From the NCBI RefSeq assembly GCF_004210375.1, contig NW_027467782.1, forward strand, positions 38,615,771 to 38,679,770: DNA of 64,000 nucleotides, given 5' to 3'. Each line of letters opens with the position of its first letter. Within the stretch, counting starts at the first letter, position 1. Below are positions 48,601-61,437 of the stretch, piece by piece. A program made the translations under genes and the position numbers. Under the pieces are notes generated by a model. It did not search any database and was not told the origin of the DNA. It saw only the letters and a list, made by a program, of their open reading frames with translations. This DNA comes from Tachypleus tridentatus (Eukaryota > Arthropoda > Merostomata > Xiphosura > Limulidae).

Positions 48601-51175
48601 CAGACCCAACTTAAATTCATCTGATCTATTTAGGATGTGTGTGTGTTGGTGTGCATCACCACTGAATATACCCCAAATCAGTCATTTTCTGACCTCAACA
48701 AAGTATTTGGTTATTTCAAAATCAGATTTGATACACTAGCCAAAGAATACTATAAAAAAACAGAAACAAGAAACAGTCTCATCTTTGCCTTACACACCAT
48801 CTCATGTGCACCAGACAAAACAATATCACCAAACAAGAAGCATCACAATGTAATTGAAAAAAACAATTAGTCAACATGACTGTAATCCATCATTACAACA
48901 CAACCTGTGTGAGAAAATTAGTCACTCACACAATCAGCAGAAATTCACAAGTAGCATGGAAATTTCTAAGGCAGACATAAAAAGACAGCTTTCTGTGCAA
49001 GACGTGAACTGCCTCTAAAAAGATTAATTTTTGATTACTGAATATTGAAGATGGTAATAATTGGACACACAAGTTGATTATTTTCATAAAATTAATTGAT
49101 TACTTTGCATGAAACTAACTCGTGTATCAATTCTCATTCTGATTACGAAATTTTGAAATTTAACCATGAATTTTGCAACAACAAGTTATTTTATGGTCTG
49201 GCCTAAAGCTAAGCAATGTAAATCTAATTCAGATAGTCAAACTGAGAGAAAAATAGTGCCACCATCAACAAAGATAACCATTTATTTTAGTTTCTGTTCA
49301 AATACATTAAAATTACAAATGGTTGATATAAATAAATCAACTTTTTTTAGACTGTTTGCAAATTTTTAACACTGCTTCCACAGGCCAGACACCCAGGATT
49401 TGTGCTGAATGGCTATCCTTAATAAATAACATCATTCTAGAATGAGCTAAAACTCACTTTTAGAGTTTTCTGGTTGAACAAAATCTCCTACAAAGTTTTA
49501 TGAAAAAATATGCAGATTTAGTAATGCTATTGAAAGTTTTTGACTCCCATAGTACACAGTAGTAAACTTGGAAGATGTGTATGTTATGTTATTAACTATT
49601 TGTTCTCATTCTTGCTTTTTGTTTTCAGAGTAGGTACAAAGGCCATGACCTTCACATCAGTGGGATAATTCTCATCTAGCTATTTCAAAAGTTTGTTCTT
49701 CAATCTATCTTTCATTTCTTTAAACATCACTGACTAACATATCAGTGCAAGTGTAACTTTCTCTGGCAAAACTTGTTGCATATTGTTGGCATATGAGAAT
49801 AGTTTTGTATCATCAGATTTAATTGTATTTCCAGTCATGTTCATAAGATCATCTGGATCTCTTGGAAGTAACGTAGTACAAAGAATCCTTAATCCTGCCA
49901 TGCAGAATGCAAGCAATCACCTGCTCTTTTCAAGAGCACTGAAACTTGATGCTTTTCATCAAGCTTCTTGATTTGGAAAGTTTAATATTGTTGTGGATTC
50001 AATACCAAATTGAATCGGCATTGCTCCTGTGCCACGTTGAAATACCACAACAATGTCTTGCGTTTACACTTCAGTTCTTGAATTATCTGCATCATTCATT
50101 CAGTGTCACAAACTCTATGGGATCCTCAGAAGTACTGCTACACATTTCATCTTCATCACTCTCCAGTGGAATAGATGAATCAGTCCTTCATTTTCTCTTT
50201 CTTCATACTTTTAATTTACCTTGCAGTTCTTTCACACCTGTTTTTTATGCAATTTTGACCTCTAAGTCTGAACCATTACATCTACACTGTCACTTTCTTC
50301 TTTTCCTGTATCAATGTTACTTTATCAATACAGGATCAGCACACTTAATCACTGAATGTTGTAGCATGTTGACATCTGTTTTGTGGCCAGCTGTAGATCA
50401 AATTTTCACAAAGTGTGCAACAGTTATCTGTATTTTGGCCAATCAGGTTTTGGTAAAGGTATCAACCAATTAACTAAAGATCCAAAGTGACTGCAAAGTG
50501 CAATTATCTACCCATGCTGTTTTTGGTCTTGTATCTGAATTTGTTTTAATGAAAAACTATTTAATATTATAAAACTAGTTTTCATAGTTTAAAACTTGCA
50601 CATAAAGAGTCATTAATACAATTAAGTTATAAAGAGAAGTACTTGCCCTGTTAAGTGCTCTTGAAGCTTTACTAGTTGCTTCACGTGTACAAGTGACAGT
50701 AAGAATAAAACCATAATAACCTGTAGGACTCACTCAACCACTAGAAATACCTTTTCTTATTACAATACAGCCACAATTCAAAGCACGTTTTCACCATTGC
50801 CTTTAAAGTCTAAAAATTGTAAATTTACAATTTATGTAGTCCCTACTTATAAGTTATATACTAATAATTTCATTTTAAAATGTTGTCCAAATCTACTTAC
50901 ATAATTCGGCAGACACTACTTGTAATGAGAATGAACAATTATTAATTATGTGGTTAACTAACTCGTTTTCGTATTAACCCTCACAGACTAGCATTAGGCT
51001 TAGCAGCTACAGTAAATTCAAGTTACAGTACATTTTTACAAGTACAAATATTGCACTGGTTAATATTTACAATGTCCTTGTACACGACAATAAAATTTAA
51101 ATATGTTTCACTTTGATAATTTTTTCTTCTTGTAAATTTTCTTTCCTGATTCGTTTGGTTTTTCCTTGGGGGCAT
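45649..51175 (-). pseudogene. ZC3H15/DFRP1-like pseudogene, copy C (5' exons only)
   Basis: Exons 45649-45786 (zinc finger, same internal TAA), 47953-48039 (KKKKEIEDLN) and a possible first exon starting at 51175 with MPPRKNQ. Splice sites and sequence match copy A. As in A, no 3' exons follow on this strand: the DNA downstream is the C/D' join. If C is the other haplotype of A, this is the same locus as copy A. Confidence 0.7.
47415..47866. mobile_element. 453-bp inverted-repeat element, unit C copy
   Basis: Counterpart of 8985-9437 with the same termini; it lies in intron 2 of copy C. Confidence 0.55.
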
Positions 51176-51854
51176 CACTTCACATAAATAAATCTATAAA
51201 CATTTTACTGCATCATATCTTTTAACCCCAACGTATTGAATGCAATATTTTGCTTGCAAATTGTCAGTGACCTGCGTAGTAAGCTACATGTGTTATCGAA
51301 CGACTTCAACAATTCCAAAAAAGTGCCAAGCGAATCTGCAAAAAATTCTCGTCATATTAAGAATATTAAAAAGCGTACGTATGCTTATATTCTTGTCATT
51401 GTTAGCAGAATGGAATATTTTGTAATTCTAACAGTATTATGAGGTTAAAGGTGACAAATAGGACTTGGATGATATCACAATAGTTGTCTCCAGATCCTAA
51501 GGTAAGTAATTAATGTGATTTTAATCTGTAATGTTTAATATTGCATTAGTACTAAAACTGGTACTCATGCCCACGAAATGTGTAAAACTAAAATTCTACG
51601 TCGGATGTTGATCAAAGCTGGTAGTAGCGGTAGTTGTGAGTTTATTATTGCAATTACAAACTATTAATTAAAGTACTTCAAAGTGTATATGAGATTGGGA
51701 TAAATGGCTCATTTATTATTTGAGTTCATAATGTTTTGTGATACAATAACTTGTAAGTTACTCAAAATTTCGAATAGAAAGACTTACATTTTCAAAGCAG
51801 TATAGTTTTGTAATAAACTTTTCAAATTCGAGTGAAAATTCGTTGGACATCAGT

Positions 51855-51985
51855 TTGTTTGTTTGTTTGTTCAGAATTAAGCACAAAGCTGCACAATGGG
51901 CTATCTGTGCTCTGCCTACCATGGGCTTGAAACCCTGGTTTTAGTGGTGTGAGCCTGCAAACAAACCGCTGTACCATTTGAGGCT
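51855..51985 (+). repeat. tRNA-derived SINE, type 2, unit C copy
   Basis: Orthologous to 4879-5010, with TGGACATCAGT on both sides (51844-51854, 51986-51996). Confidence 0.85.
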
Positions 51986-52518
51986 TGGACATCAGTATGA
52001 GCACCTTTCTAAAATCTAAATTGTATTTCATTAGGTGTCAATTAAGTCCTAAAACGTAACCTTAAGAATATTAGCAATAGAAATAATACATTTAGCAGAT
52101 TAAGAATAAAATATTAGTTCTTAAAGCTATAGTCTTTGATTGACAATGTAGTACCAAAGAAACTGCTGTTGTGGCATATAACACAACTCATTAAGGATGT
52201 TCATTCGAAGCATTCAATTTCACACACACACACACATATATACATACATTGTTTTGGGATCACTGGCCATTAATAGAAAGCCAAAGGGTCTGATATTAAT
52301 GAAGATGAAAAAAGTTCTTAAACTGTTCAGTTACTTATTTTGCTTATGCTTGTGACGTTTTTGGATAAAATACATATAATTTCCACAATAAAAGATTATT
52401 ACTTAAATCTCAAATATTTGCGTATTTTATACAAATTTAATATAAAAACATTTTCACCATTTCAGTGTTGATTTGATAAAAATACACATGTACTGATTAT
52501 ACTTTATATATGTATATA

Positions 52519-53215
52519 TTTGTTTGTTTGTTTTGAATTTCGTGCAAAACTGCTCGAGGGCTATCTGCGCTAGACATTCCTAATTTAGCAGTTTAAGACT
52601 AGAGGGAAGGCAGCTAGTCATCACCACCCAGCGCCAACTTTTGGGCTAATATTTTACCAACGAATTATGGGATTGATCGTCACATTATAACCTTCCCACG
52701 GTTAAAAGGGCGAGCATGTTTAATGTGACGGGGACTCTCAAAGTAATTACAGGTATTAGAAAATATTTCTTCTGTCTGGTGATAAGGTGGAGTGAGAAAC
52801 TTCGAATTCAGAAATAATCCACGAAGTACAAATGACTCAATAAAGGAAACTGAATACTGAATACTACATGTTGTCTTCGTTTCTTTGTATCAGAAACATT
52901 ACGCGAAAAGTAACACAACAAAATATGTTTTGTTAGGTGGATAGACTTAAAAGTACATTATTTTGTTATTTTGCTTCTCTTGTACTCCTGGAAGGTTCTA
53001 CATTTATGTTATTTCCTCTGAGACCTGAATATCCACCTCGGTGTTTGCCTTATATGGAGACTGCTACTCCTTTACCAACGAATAGTGTGATTGACTGTAA
53101 CATTATAAAGCCCCCATGGCTGGGTGGGCGAGCGTGTTTGGTGTGACCGGGATTCGAACCCGTGACCCTCGGATTACGAGTCGAACACCTTAACATGCTT
53201 GGCCATGTCGGGCCA
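52519..53215 (-). repeat. Composite type 1 SINE, unit C copy
   Basis: Orthologous to 3651-4346, including the internal foreign segment and the TATATGTATATA flanks. Confidence 0.85.
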
Positions 53216-53391
53216 TATATGTATATATACAGTCATAAACTTTCGCAGTTTGTAAAACAATTTTAAAAATATTTTTAGCATAATATTTTAACAATTGAGT
53301 TATCTATAATTATATAAGATAACGTGTACACTCTTGCATAATTTTAAAAGGTAATTGTTTTTATACATTTAATTATTTTCCTACTGTAAAT

Positions 53392-53696
53392 TGTTGTTTT
53401 GTTTTTGAATTTCGCGCAAAGCTACTCGAGGGCTACCTGCGCTAGTTGTCCCTAATTTAAGACTAGAGGGAAGGTTGCTAGTCATCACCACCCAATGCCA
53501 ACTCTTGAGCTACTCTTTTACCAACGTACAGTTGGATAGACCATCACATTATAACGCCTCCACGGCTGAAAGGTCAAGCATGTTTGGTAAAAGACTAACC
53601 TAGGGTTGGCAATAGGTAGTGTTAAGTCGTTGCTCTTCCGAGACCCTCAGATAACAAGTCGCATGCTTTAACCCACCTGGCCATCCCGGGCCACCA
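53392..53696 (-). repeat. tRNA-derived SINE, type 1, unit C copy
   Basis: Orthologous to 3171-3475, with ACTGTAAAT target-site duplications at 53383-53391 and 53697-53705. Confidence 0.87.
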
Positions 53697-54377
53697 ACTG
53701 TAAATAATATGATATGATGGTGGATTTGTTAATGTATCTTTGTATGTATTGGAGCCTTCTTAACCATGAAATATTGTTTTTACTGCAAATACAGGTAAAT
53801 ATCAGCCATTCTCTTTGAAATTAAACATCTGTTTTCAATTTTCTAACTTTGAACTTCATACAACTTTTGAACCACTTACTTAATCAAATGAGATTCTGGT
53901 TCTTATTCCATAGTATCAACTATTATTTGTATCTTGATAAAATTATTGCAAATTTTAACAACAAAGACACCATGTATAAATATGTTTGGAATCCCATTGG
54001 AAAATAATAGTGGTGTAAAGGTTTAAAATTATTTAAGTATGAATATTTACACACATTGAAAAACCTTCAGTAGTCTAATGTATTTGACTGTGGTGAAACA
54101 AGCTAAAAGAATTAGGAATCTTTTTTTTTAGAGAAGTTTATAATTTGTAAATAAGAAGGCTATTTTAACCTTGATATAAGATCTTGATGTGGGCTACCAT
54201 TGCATTTAACAGCTTATAAGGCTCACTGGCATACAACAACTACAGTAGTGGTTGGAATACAATTGATGTAAGTAGTTTGTTATAACAACAGTTTTTATAA
54301 TATGAAGTTTGTGAATGTTAACTTAGAAAAGGTATTCACTCCATAACAACTGTTATACAAGTGTTCATTGTCTGTTC

Positions 54378-54488
54378 CCTAGTAGGACAGAGGTAAGTCT
54401 TTGAATTTACATTGCTAAAATCAGGGCTTTGATTCCCTTTGGTGGACACAGCAGATAGCCCGTTGTTGCTTTGCTATAACAAAACAAA
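54378..54488 (+). repeat. tRNA-derived SINE fragment, type 3, unit C copy
   Basis: Counterpart of 2383-2500. Confidence 0.55.
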
Positions 54489-57170
54489 CGCATTCTGTCT
54501 GATATGTCTAGAATATTATCTACCATCCACTCACCATATTGTCTGACTGAAATTATTTATGAATGAAATCATTAGATCATTAATGCATATAATAAACCTT
54601 TGAAGTCCAAAGTACATGTAGTTTTTATATTAATTAATGCATTCAGAGGGATTTTATGTTTCTAGCTTGTTACGTTACATTCTCAAAGTATATTTGCAAT
54701 TTTTCTTCATTTTGTTTCACACAACTATTTAAAAGTTATTATATTTTATCAGAATATGTCACTTTTATGACTGAACCTTTTTATATTTATTATTCAGGTA
54801 AAATAATAACATTTGGTCAATCTACAATCTCTTAAAGGTGAAAAAAAAATTATATCTGAGGTAGCTCATATCCTTATGTTTTCATTATCAGCTTTGAGGG
54901 TTATTTTTAGGAGTCACAAGACAATGGAAAAATTCCATACATATAAAAAATTTGCTAATGTGTTCATGTGCTATGTAGCAGCAGTAGTGGATTTATCAAG
55001 TGGAAGCTGACATATGCTCTCCACAGAGAGCCATTGTATGGGTTTTCTCTGCACAAAACCACAGCTGGCCACTGTACAATGTTTTATCTGATTAGACAGG
55101 ACTTAGTGTACAAACAGTGCTGGTATGTATTTTTTTTCTGGTTATAATCAGTTATGTTTTTTGAGTAGTTTTGATACATGCTTTATTACATAGTGGGGTT
55201 TAACTACATTGATTTGGTGATTATGTTGTGAATTTCATTTCTGAAGAAAGGTAATTATAGCCTTTAGATGTTGATGATCTTCCTTATCTGGTAAAACATA
55301 ACTGGAGTAATCATGTTGTATATTTTGTTATTCAGTGAGGTATGAGTTTAGTGCATCATGTAGTCATAGAATTTGATTTTGGACCTTTTGAGATGTAAAT
55401 GCAGTGTTTTGTTATCATGAAAATTGTAGTCAAAAATAGTAATATCAAGACGTTTTCAAACATTTGTTAACTTTTCATAAGTCTATACAATCACTGTCTT
55501 CAGAAATTTTACTCATAAAAAAATCTAAAGGAACTCAACACTGACAGTTTTTATGCCCCTGTAAAAGTGTTTTATGTGCATAACATCAAGGTCATAAAAG
55601 CAAGAATTTGTTTATCCTTTTTAATACTACTAAAATACTGGGGTATAAACATTTGATAATTTTTAGATTTTATAATGTCATTAAAACTTTTAATTACTTT
55701 TCCATTATCTACAATTTTTACCCTCTTGTAAGTTACAAAAAAACAATGTGCTCATTACCTTTGAAGGATTTTCAAAATGACAGGGTTTATAATTTTGTTG
55801 TTTTCTGACAATAATTATATTTGCTCAGGCTGCAAGCTAAGAAGTGATGTACTAAATTAATTTTAGTTCTCCTATATTGGGTTTATGAAGAACACTTGAT
55901 TATGAGTTCTAATAAAAATTGCTAGGTTTATCAGCAGCTTTATTTAAAACCTCCAGATACCTACCTTGTAGCTTAATAATGGAAAATGTCACTACCACAG
56001 CAGCTTCTTGGATATAAAATATGGCAATTGTCAGTCAGGTCTTCAAAGAAATCTATGCAGTCTTGATAACATTCTGTAAGCCCTGACATAATGTGATTGG
56101 GATTAACTTGTTGCCACTTGCTGGTAATATCAGCAGCAGGTTACCAAAGAGATGTATTGTTCTTAGTATACATATACAGTAAATGCCATTGAAATAATGG
56201 ACTTTGTGTAATTTCAGATTACTGTACCTATTTGAGCAGCTGTTTTATGTGGGTGAAATTCTCCTGCAGGGTTAAGAATGTAAAAGAACAGACCAACATT
56301 TACTATTATGTAGTATATATAGCTGCAAATCTACAATATGACTTAAATGAGTCTTACATATTATAAATGATCGAATCTGATTGTAAGCACTTGCCTGTAA
56401 TGGCAAATTCATTGCTTCTGACTTTAACCCTCTGTTTTTAGAAATATTGCTTGAGATGTCTCTGAACCAAATAGTTTAGAAATAGAAGATATTTTATTTT
56501 TACCTAAAACATTGGATGAATTTTATTTCTTAAAAAAGTTATAGAAGTTGCTGTTTAAGAGATGTTTTCTTGTAGGAAAGACAAATAGAAAGTTCACTAA
56601 CATAAGTTTCAGTACTAAATGATGAAGAGAAAAAAACAAACAAACATGCAAATCAGTAACATATTGTAATGATGCTAGGAAAACACTAGGTAAAAAAATT
56701 AATTAAAGAAAAACAAACAAACATGCAAATCAGGTACATATTGTAATGATGCTAGGAAAACACTAGGAAAAAATCAATTAAAACAAACAAAATATAGGAG
56801 TTTAAGAGTGTTTACAAGAGAATAACTTATTGTTTAATTTTAAAAGTATAATAAAGAGAACAGACTACTAAAATTCATTATTGTACTGATAAATTGGAAT
56901 AGCTGATGCAGCTCACTTACCATTTCAAACAATACAATGTTCCTCTTCTACAAGATGGTTGGTGTTTAACCTTCCAGTCCTCTTTACTTCAAGATTGATA
57001 TCTGTAATGCTAAATATTTAGCTCTTCAAAGTAGTGCATCTTTCTTTTGATCATTTAGTAAAAGTGTGAACAAAGAAAGTAGGCTCATATCAAGAATTTC
57101 AACTTACATTCTTTGTCCAGTGAATAAGGTCACCTCATTACCTTTGTTCACTGACAGCAATGGTCATCAG

Positions 57171-57499
57171 ACATTTTCAGTCATTATCATACTTGGTCAA
57201 CCAGGAATATTTTAGTTGTTACCCAGTTAACCTGGATTCTATATACAATACTAAAACATACCTAGGAGTGTAAGAGAACAGAGGATAAAAGAACTAAAAT
57301 AAGGTGAAGTTAATAAATTTCTGGACCTCATATTGCATTTAAGACATTGTAAAATCAAGTAAGTAAGATTGAGGCATAATTGTTAGTGTTCCTAAGGTCT
57401 TCTAGACAATATATGTTAGTTAATCATAAGGAAAACAAGATTTTAGGTTGCATGCAGGGAAATGCTGAGTAAAGAAGAGTAAGAAGTGATCTTATGAAA
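57171..57499. other. Non-coding stretch between unit C and the Tigger remnant
   Basis: AT-rich, with no gene seen. The missing 3' inverted repeat of the Tigger element should lie here if it survives. I did not find a CAGTGGTATC-like end. Confidence 0.45.
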
Positions 57500-59269
57500 G
57501 GTTATAAGATTATTGGAAGGGGAGTCACCTTCCATAAAACGTCAGGTGACTTTCCTTCTGGTTTTTTTCTTTTCTCTCTCCTTGCACCACTACAACACGA
57601 TTGAGACTCACTGGACCTATTTCTCACTAAAAACTTGTCTAATAAGATTTGTTTCTGCCTGCATTTTAAAATGTTTCAGAAGTAAGACATGGCATTGTCA
57701 TTGAAAAGGTTTATGCTGCAGTTTGCTACAGCTTTGTCAGGGTGAAATTTTTCCACAAAACTTTGCAACTCTCCCTATTTTCCACACTTTCCTTGATTAA
57801 TGAACTAGGAACACCCTCCCTTCCCTCCTCCTCATCTGAAGACACTTCCTCAGTGTTGCCTTCTGTTGCTGCTCCTTCTGAAGGTCTTGGAGTTCTTCCA
57901 TGGTGAGCTCAGTGTTGTGGTCTTCCACCAACTCCTACACATCATCACCACTCACATTCAAGCCCATACACTTGCCTAGTGAGACAATATCCTCGACAAT
58001 AGGCTCAGACTCAAAGTCTTCAAAATCTCTATCTGCTACTGAATCTGGTTGCAATTTCTTCCAGGTTGCGTTCATGGTCCTCAAAGACACTTCCTTCCAG
58101 GCTTTGTCTATGATCCTCAAGCAATGGAGATTATTAAAGTGATTTTTCCAGAACTCTCTGAGGGTTAACTCTGTGTCATACTTTACTATTAGCCCTCCAC
58201 ATGACATTTAATTTTCTTTTCAGAAAATTATTTTTTAAAAAAACAACTGGGTTCTCAGAATGGTAAACAAGCAAAGGCTTAAGTTTTAAGACCCCACTTG
58301 CATTATTACATGACAATAGAGTTAGCCTGTCCTTCATTGGCTTGTGCCCTAGCAGTGACTTCTCCTCCTTGGTGACGTAGGTTGTCTTTGGCATTTTCTT
58401 ACAAAAAAGGCCTGTCTCATCACAGTTGAACACTTGTTCGGGAATAAAACCCTCAGCTTCTACATAGTCCTTAAATTCCCTGACAAATTTATCAGCAGCA
58501 TCTTTGTTAGAATGAGCACCCTCCCATGTCTCACGAAGCTATGTATGTCACTTCTCTTCCAATATTTTTCAAAACACTCCTACTAGCCTTAAAGACATCA
58601 CTTGGATCAGCACTCGTTCCAGAAGTATTTTTCAGGAGGTCAGCATAAAACTGCTTTGCTTTCTCACAAATGATGGTCTCAAAAATGCTATCACCAGTTA
58701 ACTGTTTTTTGTTTGCCCAAATCAACAACACTTTTTACACCTCTTCCATTGTTTGTGATCTTTGTTTCGTAAGCACTGTCACTCCTTTTGCAACATCACC
58801 TCCTTTATTTTTCAGCATGGTGCAGACCACAGACTTTGCCATTCCAAACTGTGCAGCAAGGTCAGACAAGCGAACACCACTATCGTACTTCGTTACAAGA
58901 TCTTTTTTCTCCTTTATTGTGGCTCTTACAACGTTTCTTTTTGGTTTGCCGCTTTCATTATCCTTCTTTGACTTCATGATGACTTATTTAATCAGAATAT
59001 TTAGAAAAAAAAACGAAAACGTTCACAACAGATTTTAGTGGGGGTGTGGACTGAGCGACATGTGTGAGCAAAATGTTTTGGGCAAACTTGGCATGGGCGA
59101 AAATGGTCGAACGGTCGTTCAGCTCATCAGTCGGGCTATTTCAGGGGTTCAGGCTAAACAACTTTGTTCGGGAACCGAGTTTATGTTCGACAACCAAGAC
59201 ATTTTTCTCAAACAATATGTTTGAAAACCAAATAGTTCAGGAATGGAGTCATTCAAGAAGATACCACTG
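57500..59269 (-). pseudogene. Tigger (pogo-group) transposase remnant
   Basis: The minus-strand start at 58977 gives MKSKKDNESGKPKRN, then a psq/CENP-B-type helix-turn-helix with LSDLAAQFGMAKSVVCTMLK. A stop follows MEEV, in place of a codon in the family's MEEVEKVLLIW. After it come LLIWANKKQLTGDSI and the CENP-B-like second DNA-binding half. A frameshift near 58530 follows, then VFNCDETGLF with the first catalytic Asp. At about 58180 the reading jumps from MWRANSKV to DTELTLREFWKNHF. This skips the part of the family that carries the second and third acidic residues. The C-terminal tail persists to about 57500. The 5' inverted repeat ends CAGTGG at 59264-59269 with TA outside. It is inactive. 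Confidence 0.92.
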
Positions 59270-59274
59270 TATTT

Positions 59275-60150
59275 GACTTCATTTTATATGCCATTATTCC
59301 ATATTTTAAGTAAGTTATGGATTCCACGTGAACAAAATTCCTTGAATTTGGATTCAAAAAACAATCTTAAGTCAGTTTTGAGTTCCTCGTTTTTACAAAC
59401 CTTTCTTCATCTTAGTAATGCTGTGAGGATCTTAAAACATGATAATCAGATGGAGCAGTATCTAGTGAATAGGATCGATGAGGCACAACTTCCCATTTTA
59501 AGGCCTGAAGTTTTTCTAGGGTCATTTATGAAGTGTGTAGGATTCAAAACACAATCTTAAGTCGTGAAAAAACATTAGTCTTCTATATTGATTAATGCAG
59601 TTCTTTTCCTTACCAGTGCTTGGTGTTATCACTCCAACTGATGACAATATCTTTCAGCTGTGATTTGGATCAAAAGTTTGTGATAAACTGCACTTCCCAG
59701 ATCTCACCAAACACAAGGCAAAACTTTTTTTTTGGATATCAGCCATTCTTCGGTGTTGGTACAGGTGTGTAACAGAGATTCAACAATTGTCTCTTACGTT
59801 GAGTATGCTCATAACAAAAAAAACAACAAAAAAACACTTCGTTGCCACTAACAATTCTTTCCAGAATTGGTTCATGAGCATTTCTTGTTGTCAAAGATTA
59901 ACAAATAGTGACTCTCTCAACATGTTAATTATCCGAAACCTAGTGTCCAAGTTTTGAAACTTTTCCAATTTCGTAGATGTAGGTAATGATTGTTACATGG
60001 AGCTGTTGAGCCATTTCTCACATAGTCAACTTTGGATTGCTTCAAATATTAAAATATTGACATTGGGAAAAAGCATAAATTTGCAAGTTCTTTTCCTCAA
60101 ACCGAATGACAACTTTTTGCAAAAAACGTTATTTACTTTCCTACCTAATA
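59275..60150 (-). pseudogene. Mariner-type (DD34D) transposase remnant
   Basis: Minus-strand order: EMAQQLHV, then EIGKVSKLGH (helix-turn-helix end), TTRNAHEPILERIVSGNEVF, HTQRKRQLLN, PVPTPKNG and YPKKK, then a gap, then TLEKLQALKWEVVPHRSYSL and DTAPSDYHVLRSSQHY with the final catalytic Asp. The first catalytic Asp (family G-D-E) reads N in GNE. Stops and frameshifts are frequent, and the second-Asp region (H-D-N-A-R-P-H) is badly damaged. The N-terminus is not recognisable. It ends next to the Tigger inverted repeat. Confidence 0.88.
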
Positions 60151-60369
60151 TTCCCTGTGATAATTCTCAGTATCATTAAAGTTTTGTACTCTGGTAGTCA
60201 TCACTATGGTCACAATTTTCGTGTTTGCAGCATCCCTAATGTGTTTCTTTAAATATTTGTTATACACGCACACTCGTATATAATTGATTTGAAAAATTGA
60301 TATTTCACATTCTGTATTTTATTCCATACAACAACTTTATTTCTTTATTTTAATTTTACTGCACTTCTT
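60151..60369. other. Spacer between mariner and non-LTR remnants
   Basis: Short AT-rich stretch with no identifiable feature. Confidence 0.5.
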
Positions 60370-61437
60370 ATTCTCACCCCTCAGTGTGGACTCCTGTACG
60401 TGGTGAAGGGAACTCCCAGGGAAGGTTCTGTTCTTTCAGATTACCTCTTCTGGGATCTAAACATCCACCCACGTGTTTACCGTGTGTGGTGAACCGTGAA
60501 GGGGAGGAGAGGATCCTGTTGGTTGGGGGTCCAACCATAACACACCATTTTGACCTTGAATTCCTATAGACAGGCAGCCTTGGGGTGGCCCCCCTTGGAT
60601 CAATCAGCTGGTCCACTTGGGCTATGGTCAACCAGGTACCAGTGTTGAAAGTTCTTAACAGGTGTTGTGGACTTTGTGTCTGATGCAGGTGTTTGGGTGT
60701 AGTGCTCACAAAACCCTGTCGTTGCTGCAGTGTCTTTGCTTGACATTGTAGTGCGTCTCCTTATAGGGCTCTATGGTGGGTGGGATCAGAGGGCACCAAA
60801 TGTTTCTTTTCTCTTATGGATCCTCCAAACAAACATTTAAATAAAATAGTGAAAAAACAGTCAATAGGAAAACAATCACGTCTTGAAGATTCTGATCAGC
60901 AATGTTCAACATCTGTACCACCAGTTGTACCTCATTTTATTATCCTACATTCTCTTTCAGAGAAACCTTGAGGGCAAATGTCCTCCTTTTTTTATTCAGA
61001 AGGGACTGTAGGGACTTGCTAGCTCTCCAAAGTCAGAAAAGAAGCTTTGATCTGGAGACATATCAGTGGAAACATCCAACAGTTATTGTTGAGAGGGATT
61101 TGAAGAACATCCCCGAGTCAGAGATTTAAGCTGGGTTCTCTACTCGAGTTTCTGCAGTGAGGCGTATCTCCACTCACAAAGATGGAGTTACAATACCGAA
61201 CAATATCCTCATTCTGACATTTACATAACCACCTGCACCTGTCACCATCAAGGCAGGTTATCTAAATTGCAGGGAATGGCCGTACATTCCAAACCCTCTC
61301 CGATGTTTCCAGTGTCAGAGGTTCAGTCACTTAAAGACGTCACATCATAGTTGCCTGACATATGCTACTCTACACACCCTTCAAGGGCGTTGCCATCCGT
61401 GTTTCCTTGGGTCGTACTATCACTGTTTGTAAATGGC
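60370..61437 (+). pseudogene. Non-LTR retrotransposon 5' region and ORF1 (gag-like) remnant
   Basis: About 400 bp of G+C-richer untranslated leader comes first (60370-60800). The leader is followed by MDPPNKHLNKIVKK (from 60818). After a frameshift come LLALQSQKRSFDLETY, VERDLKNIPESEI then stop, RVSAVRRISTHKDGVTIPNN, ILTFT and AGYLNCREWPYIPNPLRCFQ with the start of a zinc knuckle (CFQCQRFSH). This pattern is that of the nucleic-acid-binding ORF1 of jockey-like elements. The knuckle is damaged, and the sequence stops soon after it. No ORF2 (endonuclease/RT) is seen. Confidence 0.8.

Larger units (their letters stand above)
41651..57170 (-). repeat. Unit C of the ~15-kb duplication, near-identical to A
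   Basis: Reverse complement of A. Paired coordinates sum to about 56835-56866 across 10 kb, so few indels separate them. It shares with A the 77-bp duplication and both type 1 SINEs, all absent from B. Beyond the part matching A position 1 (about 56868) it continues to match B until about 57170. Confidence 0.92.

Noticed and set aside
57900-59560. Plus-strand frames of 60-122 codons
   Set aside because: They are on the opposite strand of the Tigger and mariner remnants and show no independent homology.
60374-60709. 111-codon minus-strand frame
   Set aside because: It is antisense to the G+C-rich leader of the non-LTR element; the composition explains the long frame.
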